Both the position numbers and the translations under genes were made by a program. Shown in pieces: positions 56,668-64,000 of a stretch of 64,000 nucleotides of DNA. The notes below the pieces were generated by a model. That model searched no databases, was not told where the DNA came from, and was given only the letters and a program-made list of their open reading frames with translations. How positions within the stretch are numbered: position 1 is the stretch's first letter; each line of letters opens with the position of its first letter. This DNA is from Haliclystus octoradiatus. Lineage: Eukaryota; Cnidaria; Staurozoa; Stauromedusae; Haliclystidae. Where the stretch lies: positions 10,807,826-10,871,825 of the forward strand of contig OU744453.1 in assembly GCA_916610825.1 (NCBI GenBank). Direction: 5' to 3'.

Positions 56668-59600
56668 TTATAATGATGACTCGTCTACATGATGTTTCTT
56701 TCTAAATGGTTTACAGCCAGCTGATTCTTCAATTTCTTCTACACCTCGTCCAAATACTTTTATGAGCTGTCTATGTGTTCTACAAATAAAATGACGTAAG
56801 CAATTATCACCCTTCATAGTGATTATTATAAGACATTTGAAATTTTCCAAAATGATCACATGACTGCTACATAAAAAATTGCTGCTGTTCCTTATGACAG
56901 AATAATGTTGTATTGAGTTGTACAAGTGTGCCTTCCTTTTACCTCAATGTTAATGCACATGATCAGCTTGGTTATATCTAAATTCCTACTCAAAGAAATT
57001 CCTCAAACAATGTCAATAGCTTATGTATCTGCTCACTTTGCTCAGTTTTACATTTTTTCTGTAAACAAATGTTTAACATTTTTTCTGTAAACAAATGTTT
57101 TACATTTTTTCTGTAAACAAATACAATAAAAACCTATCTTCCTAAGTAAAATGTTTTACTTTGTAAATCAACATTTATTGTAAACACTTAAACATAAAGT
57201 ACATTTGGCCGGTGGTCTGGTTGATTTTCATACATATGCAATTGTCGCTCCACCATTAACAAAATGGTGTGTGTTGCCAATGATCGAGTAGTAGTGTCGC
57301 TAGGATACGCTGTATTAAATACCTGAAATGAAGACAAGCCTTGTCAACCAACTCTCCATCAACATTCCAAATACCAATTGAAGCTAGATCAACAAAACTA
57401 TCTGCGTATTTTTCATTCTCAATTTCTCCATTCATACCATTTTCATTTTCATGCAGCCGGAATTTGAATTCTTTTACACGGATGGCATTAACAAAATTGA
57501 AGCTGAACTAGATTTAAAATAAACAATGTTTGATGAGACATGATCACTGTTTGAGTTGTTCAAATTGTTGAGTTCATGAACTGTTCACAAACAGTTGATG
57601 GACTAGTTCATGGACGCTCAATGGCCTAGTTTCTATGGACTGTTCATGAACGTTCAATGGTCTAGTTTCTATGGACTGTTCATGAACTGTTTATGGTAAT
57701 CAGGCAATTTATCATTCATGAACTGTTTTCACAGGGGAAATAAACATTATCAAACAGCGTAACAGCGATAACTAGCAAGGCAACAATCAAGAGGAAAATG
57801 ATTCCGGATGAATATGAATAGTTTAAAATATTAAATTCAAAAATTGTTTCAAATTTCAAAAAGAATTATGAGAAGGCATATAACTAGGGGAAAAAGTGAA
57901 AAGGTAGTGGTTTCATAACATAAACTAAAAAGGATTTGACAGTGAAAGTGAAAGAAAAATAAAATTGTATTTTTTCTGAGATCATTTCAAATAAAAAAAA
58001 TAAGATTCAGATTTTGTTTGTATTAAATGAGGATACAATAGCAACTTCCCCATCCCTTCTGAGCTACCCCTTTGGATTCAAGCTACACTTAAAATAGGTA
58101 TATTTACCGGATCTCCTTTGTAAGCCATGCTATGCATTTGTTTGAAGTATTGAGCCCTAGAAGTCTTTCGGATAAGAATTAGATCCATGCAGCCATCACC
58201 TAAATGGGCATGAGGCGAAATCCCTGATACTGCTTTAGCACATCTACATGTGAGGTTTGCGCCAACAATACTGATGAACGAATCCGTCACAGATTCCCAT
58301 TGGTCACTCTTATGAATATCTACAATAATATAGAAGATACATCATCTTTAGAATATTTATAATGCTAGCACCCTAGAAATGTAGCATTCCTATTGTAAAT
58401 CAATGGCTGATTGTGAAATAAGAGATGCCCTTATTGCAAGTGAAGAACTATTCACTCATACATGTTTTACGTTACACAAATGAATCTGATGGTGTATCTC
58501 CTACAAAACAAGTTCTATGAATGTGGAATTGCTCACTCATATCCTTTATGTCTCAACATTAAAGCTTGATGCACTCTCCATCAAATGTTCATGAACTCTT
58601 AATGAACTGTAAGCTTTGTGAACTAGTTTTACAGGGTTACTTCAAAATTTAACCTATCTGAACAAAGATGTGAATTTATGCATGTAGGCTATGAAGCATA
58701 GTATAGTGTACATTGTGAGTATCATTGTCTTGGTGCAGCCAAAACTCATAATAATAAGCGGGTTGTGATATTAACTGTGTTGAAATGGTTGAGGTTGATA
58801 GAGACTAGTTCTGAAACATTATTGATACCAGTGATATTAAAGGGTTTCACTGTAATCGAATGTTTTCGTGCGACATTGCAATTTTTTTATTTTTGCAAAT
58901 GCTCCAGCTCCTTTATTGAGCTGTTCAGTTCCTGAGAAAATCATGACTAGCTGTTCATAGAAAATTAAATGTCCATAATCTCATGAACTGGATTTTTCAA
59001 AAAGGAATTCTAAAATGTAAATATTTTGCCACTTTTTCTTAGAGAACCTTATTATGATTTGAAAATGCACAGATGAGTTCAGAAGTAACACATTTGTCTC
59101 AGAGTTCTATGCATCTCCAATGTCCAATATCCTTCATATCTTATGGCTCATTCAAATAACTAAAGCTCTCATCCTAAGTAAGGCATTATAAGCAGGATAT
59201 TGTTCAACATTGAATAATTGAAACATGCAGTTGGGATAACATTCCTTTCTACTAATATAGTCCAATCAAAATGACATGACAACAATTTATGCATTGTAAA
59301 GTCAACATATAAAATTTCACACAAAATCAAGATTATCATGGAATATGTTACCAGGTTTATGTTCTTCTTTGCATCTTTCACAACTATAAAAAATGTAAGC
59401 ATATATGTTAGGAATATTGTTCATGAATTGCAAAATTTCATCCAGGTTTTGCATATGCTGGTGGTAAGAATGCAACTTCAAATTAGAAACTGTTTCTCTG
59501 TATCATTTCACTTTTCTATCACATCACAATTCAAGATTCATTTTCAAGATCAATTTCAAGAATTTGGCTACAAATAGAATAATTTTGGAAATTCCCTACA

Positions 59601-62289
59601 ACTGTTTGATGGAAAATAATTTGACAGACATGCCTAACCTTTACTAATCTTCCATTGTAATCTGAACATTAACGAGTATCAATTATTAGTTTTGTTGTGG
59701 AATTAGTTTTGTAGGCTACACGCCCCATAAAAGGCTTTTAGCCTACAACTTCATGTACAAATTATGAAGTCTGTTAACTGGGGCTACATACCAATTTAGG
59801 CGAAATTAAATCTAGTTATTGGGGGGGGGGGTCCTACGAGCGAGATCTAAGTTCAGTTCTTGTTTCAATTGTCTTCCTTGAATTTGGGACACCCTATGTG
59901 TGCCAGGAAGCATATTTGTTTGGGGATTACTATGTATAGAAGCATCATGGGGTGATTGGTCAACCTCTTATCTGTGGAATAGGGTAAGTTGTGTGATCCA
60001 GATAGGGCGCTGATATCAGTCTTGTACTAATTGGTTTAGTAAACAGTCATCACAAGTTTCTAACAGGTTTCTAAGTAATTTCAGTTACCATAACTGTTAT
60101 GAGAGTTAGCTTTATATGTTGCTAACATTATTTTATTCACATTTGGTTATTTTGCATATTATGTCTAATACACGTCGAACACGCAACAGCCAGGACGCTG
60201 CTAATAATCTGACTCTTGTTTCAAGGGTCATTTTATTAGCGTCATAAACCTCTCCTGCTCAAGCTTCTTCAGCATCTAGTGGTTTGTCTTTTGGTACTGT
60301 AATATGCTGTTTGGTGGTTCATCGCTCACCTACGAGCAGCAAGGCTGAGAATTTCTCGAAGATGTAGTTGAAGCAGTATTGTCACGAACATCAAACAACG
60401 GTACCTCAAGTTTGGTAAGCGCTGTTCCACCATCAAACATTTCCGTGGCACCTTTGAACGCCAAAGTCAATAATCAAGGTACGTCAAATTTCCTACTTTC
60501 AATTGTGAACACATTTAATTTGCTATTATCAAGCGCAGACACAAACGTTTTTTCTACTCAACAAAGAGATGTGTCCATGTCCATGTCCAGTAAACCAATA
60601 CTGGCTTTGCCTCAATTATATTGATCGTATTTATTCTAGTTTACAAGTCTCTACCATCTGCCGATTCAGTTACCCCTTTGACAAAGGAGCAAATGGCCAG
60701 TTTCTCACCCTGATCGACCATTCCCATCCCATGTCACTAACGGTATCAAGGATGTTCAGTAATCGATGCTTACCTGGCCAATGACGTCCATGCAGGAAGA
60801 GTTGCTGGCTCATTTGTTGTTCCGCTGCTGGACAGTCTTCAAGTAAGCAGCTTTGGCGTAATACTGAAAGGAAAGCAGCCGGGTAAATGGTGGCTTATTG
60901 TAGACCTATTCACACCTCCAGGTTTTAGTGTCGATGATGGAATTGAGCCAGAGGAATTCACTCTCCATCATGTCCAATTAGACCAGATACTTTCCATGGT
61001 AGAATCCCTCGGAGTGGGAGCCCTAATGGCACAGCCCCTTTTGCTTTCAACTAGGTGGCTATAGCAATGGAGTGGATACTATCTTCACATTTTTTTCCTG
61101 TCAAACATAGTCCATTACTTGAATGACTCCATAACGCCACGGCTACCTAGCTCAGGGAAGATTAGCTCAGATGGCAGAGCAACCGAACTTCAGGTCGGAT
61201 CATATCTGATTGACTGTGGTTCAAATCCCCCAAAGGTCAACTCAGCCTTGACTTTATATGAAACATCAAATGAGTACCATCTGAAGATGGCAGATGGAAT
61301 GGTCCAGAGGATATTGCATTGTGAGTAGCTGCGTTGCATCGTTGCGCATTGTCAATCGAAGCCTATCTGCCATGAAATTTGTTGACATTGATCTGCAGTG
61401 TCGCGGCTGAGATCAACAAAGAGCATTTAACATCATTGCTCTCATCGAAATGAGCCTCTCTTCCAGAAATAGAGGAGTGGTACAGGTGCCTTTGGTAGGG
61501 CGACGCAGTCTACATTACTTTACTTTTACCTGGCTCAGAAGAATGCACCCTTCAATGGATTACTGCCCAACAAGTTTGTCAGGAACTAGGTCTTTCTCTC
61601 AATGCAAAAATGCATCTCGCAACCATCCCATTCGACTCAATCTAGAATCCAAGGAGGATTTATTATGGTGGTATGAGCTTATTGGCCAGTGGAATGGCAT
61701 GAGTTTTCAGCTATTTCCAAGAATATCAACATGTCAGCAATGTTCAGGATCGGCGCTGCAACAGTGGCTGCTTGCAATGGTGTTCCGGATCATGTCATTC
61801 AATCCCTTGGATGTTAGATGCCTTAATAGCCAGGTATATCTTCTTTATAGCTATATTAGGACTAATCCTGCATCTTTGGCCAAGTTATCTCACATAATGG
61901 CATAAATTGTTGGCCGAAGAAGACTTCATTTTCTACGGGTGCTTGGAAGTGTTTGGTGGGAGGTAAAGATGATGATCCTGATGAACTAGTTTGATGGAGA
62001 CAGGTTAGCACAAAGTTAAGCTTCCTGAAAAATGTGAGAGTAGTTCCCACCAACCAAGCACTTAAGTCCCAAACCCCACCAATGGTGAGGATTTTGAAGA
62101 GTGATCTACAATCTTGTGTCTGACATCAGAACAGGCATTAATGATCCTTGCTCAGAACGAAAAGTAGCAGATTTGTTAGCTATACAGCAGGTACCTTCTG
62201 GTATAACTTACCCAGCAAAACATCTCTTTGAAGATAGAGGGGAGGAACCATCAGAGGCAGGAATATACATCACATCACCACGATAAGCT
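56668..62289 (-). CDS. CERK: Ceramide kinase, 3' five exons (partial; 5' part beyond window)
   Basis: Exons 62212-62289, 59352-59383, 58108-58319, 57323-57507 and 56668-56779, all GT-AG and in phase. They encode about 206 C-terminal residues. Evidence: GDVMYIPASDG, RCFAGCERC assembled across the first two exons (the CX3CX2C motif typical of CERK), PHAHLGDGCMDLILIRKTSR (conserved C-terminal kinase block), VNAIRVKEFKFR, GIWNVDGELVDKACLHFR, and the terminal HRQLIKVFGRGVEEIEES. The family phosphorylates ceramide to ceramide-1-phosphate at Golgi/cell membranes. The PH domain and the diacylglycerol-kinase-like catalytic N-terminus must lie to the right of 64000. No lesions seen. A DIRS relic and a SINE lie in the intron at 59384-62211. 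Confidence 0.93.
57046..57122. repeat. Tandem repeat, 26 bp x 3
   Basis: Three almost identical units of TTTTACATTTTTTCTGTAAA followed by CAAATG. Confidence 0.9.
57592..57712. repeat. Tandem repeat of about 36 bp with TTCATGAAC core
   Basis: Units of TTCAATGGTCTAGTTTCTAT plus GGACTGTTCATGAACG, two clear copies with degenerate flanking copies from about 57560. Part of the wider TTCATGAAC-rich family in this window. Confidence 0.8.
60161..62095 (+). pseudogene. DIRS-type retrotransposon relic (RT, RNase H end, tyrosine recombinase)
   Basis: An ATG at 60161 opens a short decayed first frame (NTRRTRNSQDAANN). At about 60780-61035 an RT block reads NDVHAGRVAGSF, GKWWLIVDLFTPPGFSVDDG and GVGALMA, typical of DIRS-like RTs. 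After a SINE insertion, 61620-61720 reads NHPIRLNLESKEDLLWWYEL and QWNGMSF (post-RT/RNase H region). Near 61730-61800 a shifted frame reads MFRIGAATVAACNGVPDHVI, then QSLG, the C-terminal box of a tyrosine recombinase. The RT catalytic core and most of the recombinase are deleted. Confidence 0.8.
61155..61500 (+). mobile_element. tRNA-derived SINE, best copy
   Basis: GATTAGCTCAGATGGCAGAG (A box) near 61160 and GTGGTTCAAATCCCCC (B box) about 50 bp later give a pol III promoter. The body contains AACATCAAATGAGTACCATC, GGAATGGTCCAGAGG, ATCTGCAGTGTCGCGGCTGA and AACATCATTGCTCTCATCGA, and the tail ends AGAAATAGAGGAGTGG. It sits inside the DIRS relic. Confidence 0.85.
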
Positions 62290-63546
62290 CTGCAATTGAA
62301 ACAGTCGTAAGACAAATAATAAAAGAAGAAATAACACAGGTAAGGGGAAGCAGTTTGAAATTATCAAACAAATTGAAAGCAAATTGACAAACTATGGCTA
62401 TTCCAGGACACAAGATTGAATGATGGAATGCCATACAACATTATTTAAGTATTTAAGCAATTTCCTACATCTATCAAAATGAAATATTGTAGCAGTTTCT
62501 CAAGAAATGCCCAAAATATTTGATAGATGAATAAGGATGTACTGTGTATAAGTACATAATAAGTAGCAATTTGTTGGGCATAGCTCCATCAACATTAATA
62601 TTTGAGTTATGTTGAGTTATGAAGTTGACTAGATTTCATGAACTGTTCATGAAAGTTCATGAAGGTCACAAACTGTTTAAGAACTCATGGATTTTATTCA
62701 CAAAGGTTTCAACAATAAGCTCTTGAACACTTGAGATGTTGTAAGATCTAACAAACTCATAAAATAAGCAGCTATCCTTTTATTCCTTTCCAACTAAGCA
62801 GCAATATTGGCTTAAAAGATACCCAGCTGATTCATATCTGAGTACCATTGATTGGCAACAATAAAGGTGACTTAAGGAGAGTACAACTACATGACAAATA
62901 TTACAGCGGGATTCAGATGAATTGAGATGATTGGATAGAGGACTGTATAGTGAAATTGTGAACTATCCCGTGTAATAGAATGACTGTCAATTTACTTGTC
63001 TGATATAGGTTTGAATCAACATAAATAACTGTACTTACAGAAACTTCAGTGAGACATGAAATACACCACTTTATGAATGTTCCGATGATATATTTCGTTG
63101 TATGATAAATAATTATAACAATAATTATAAAGATGATAATGTATCTGTCTTATACAGAGTACATTGTGAACATTGATTAGTAGTATAAAAATAAATATAT
63201 TTATATAAAAGTTATATGCCTAAGGTATAATGTTAATGTGGTTTTGCACGTGTATACAAAACGTGTTCTATTGTAAATATTACTCTACCAATATTTTTAT
63301 GTTGTAATTAAGTTAGCTATGTTGGCAATATTTGAATGTAAATGTGAATATAAATTTAACTAATGATTATAATAAAAACATAATATGTCTGCATGGTTGT
63401 GTATAATAATAAAGTTAGTATAATAAAGAATGCTAATAAATTGCACGAGGACGAAGTTAACATAGTCCCCCCGTGACGACGAGTGTAAGTTGTCACTGAT
63501 GAGCCTCTAATAGGCAGAGCTTAACTGTAGGACGAGTAATAGTGAA
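62290..63546. other. Ceramide kinase intron / right-edge region
   Basis: TTCATGAAC-type repeats at 62610-62700. From about 63230 to 63465 the AT-rich sequence could be an LTR of the element suggested by the frame at 63547. No further ceramide kinase exon was found here. Confidence 0.4.
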
Positions 63547-64000
63547 CTATGGTTTTGTTTTGGATTGAGCGATTGGACATGACCATCTTTGGCATGGTAC
63601 GTTTGAACAATGATTGTCAATGTTTGGTTGTTGGTTGACGGACGACATCTCCAGGTTGGTACGTTGTGAACAGGACTGAAGGCCAGTGACCACGGACAAG
63701 ATATTCACTTCAGGATGAGTTGTGATCTTCTTCTTGACTTGCGGAGTAGTTGGTAGACATCTTCTGTGTTGAATACCCCTAGTTTTATTGTCATTTGTGG
63801 TAACCGGTAAAACAAATAAATCATAATATGTTAATCGTTTTAGTTTGTTTGCATGATAATTAATATTAATTATGTCCTTGGTATGAGCTTTGGAAATCTG
63901 TCCATCTTTTGAATCTACATTATGTAACTTATTCCTAAGTGATTCAGCTTTGCAATGTTTGTTGTTAGATTTAGTTTTAATAATAGCATTTTGCGTGTTA
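63547..64000 (-). CDS. Open frame of unknown protein, C-terminal part, cut by window edge
   Basis: On the minus strand the frame is open for 150 codons from the right edge to TAG at 63547-63549, unlikely by chance at this base composition. It is polar and basic (HANKLKRLTYYDLFVLPVTT, PTTPQVKKKITTHPEVN) with no motif I recognise. After the TAG the same frame reads ITRPTVKLCLLEA, like the C-terminus of some LTR-retrotransposon pol proteins. Then comes GGGGGGACTATGTTAAC, like a polypurine tract and LTR start. So it may be the 3' end of a BEL/Pao or gypsy element, or part of an unrelated gene. Confidence 0.4.
   Translation of the reverse strand, partial: NTQNAIIKTKSNNKHCKAESLRNKLHNVDSKDGQISKAHTKDIININYHANKLKRLTYYDLFVLPVTTNDNKTRGIQHRRCLPTTPQVKKKITTHPEVNILSVVTGLQSCSQRTNLEMSSVNQQPNIDNHCSNVPCQRWSCPIAQSKTKP

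Larger units (their letters stand above)
56780..59351 (-). other. Ceramide kinase introns between last four exons
   Basis: 56780-57322 holds the 26-bp tandem repeat. 57508-58107 holds the 36-bp tandem repeat. 58320-59351 shows TTCATGAAC-type repeats near 58570-58620 and 58930-58990, and otherwise nothing recognisable. Confidence 0.6.

Noticed and set aside
57046..57122. CRISPR-like array
   Set aside because: Units are directly abutting with no unique spacers, in animal DNA. It is an ordinary tandem repeat.
59821..59830. Poly-G runs here and near 13136-13147
   Set aside because: Simple homopolymers, possibly with length error. No associated structure seen.
61155..61240. Possible tRNA gene (A and B boxes present)
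   Set aside because: The SINE body continues directly, multiple diverged copies exist, and no complete cloverleaf was evident.

Overview
This window is AT-rich animal (metazoan) nuclear DNA. Its genes are split into many short exons with GT-AG introns. Four host genes can be assembled, with every splice phase agreeing, and the rest is a dense layer of transposable elements. The proteins point to an animal, and I lean towards an invertebrate deuterostome such as a tunicate. That species guess rests on style (many small introns, diverged but complete vertebrate-type proteins) and not on a diagnostic sequence.

Layout. 1-6400 is a graveyard of mobile elements: a LINE reverse transcriptase (+), a Ty1/copia pol with a probable 3' LTR (-), and relics of a Polinton/adintovirus-type element (packaging ATPase -, protein-primed DNA polymerase +, and an unknown protein -). 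7112-14799 is a three-exon Gfo/Idh/MocA (inositol 2-dehydrogenase-like) gene (-). 17714-19909 is an SPSB1/4 (gustavus-type) SPRY and SOCS-box gene (+) with a TATA box. 20906-42459 is a 21-exon KDM4/JMJD2 histone demethylase (-) with JmjN, JmjC, PHD, extended PHD and double Tudor modules. It is convergent with SPSB. 46727-54790 is a hAT transposon that carries an intact-looking Ty3/gypsy element (48017-53743). 56668-62289 is the 3' half of a ceramide kinase gene (-), whose upstream exons lie beyond the right edge. A DIRS-type relic with a SINE inside it sits in one of its introns. The last 450 bases hold an open frame of uncertain origin.

The host genes are functionally unrelated: a sugar/inositol oxidoreductase, a Cullin-RING substrate adaptor, a chromatin demethylase and a lipid kinase. 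I see no operon-like logic.

The most notable things are: (1) the gypsy element, whose gag and pol share one frame and are separated only by a UGA in the same context as the classic tobamovirus readthrough stop, with identical LTRs, an initiator-Met tRNA primer site and a clean target duplication; (2) three-layer nesting, with a SINE interrupted by two different DNA elements, one of them a 1.7-kb element with 12-bp inverted ends that I cannot assign to a family; (3) a 32-bp ceramide kinase micro-exon that completes a CX3CX2C motif; (4) a 923-bp fold-back element flanked by TTAA. All exon coordinates were read by eye from the sequence and no alignments were run.
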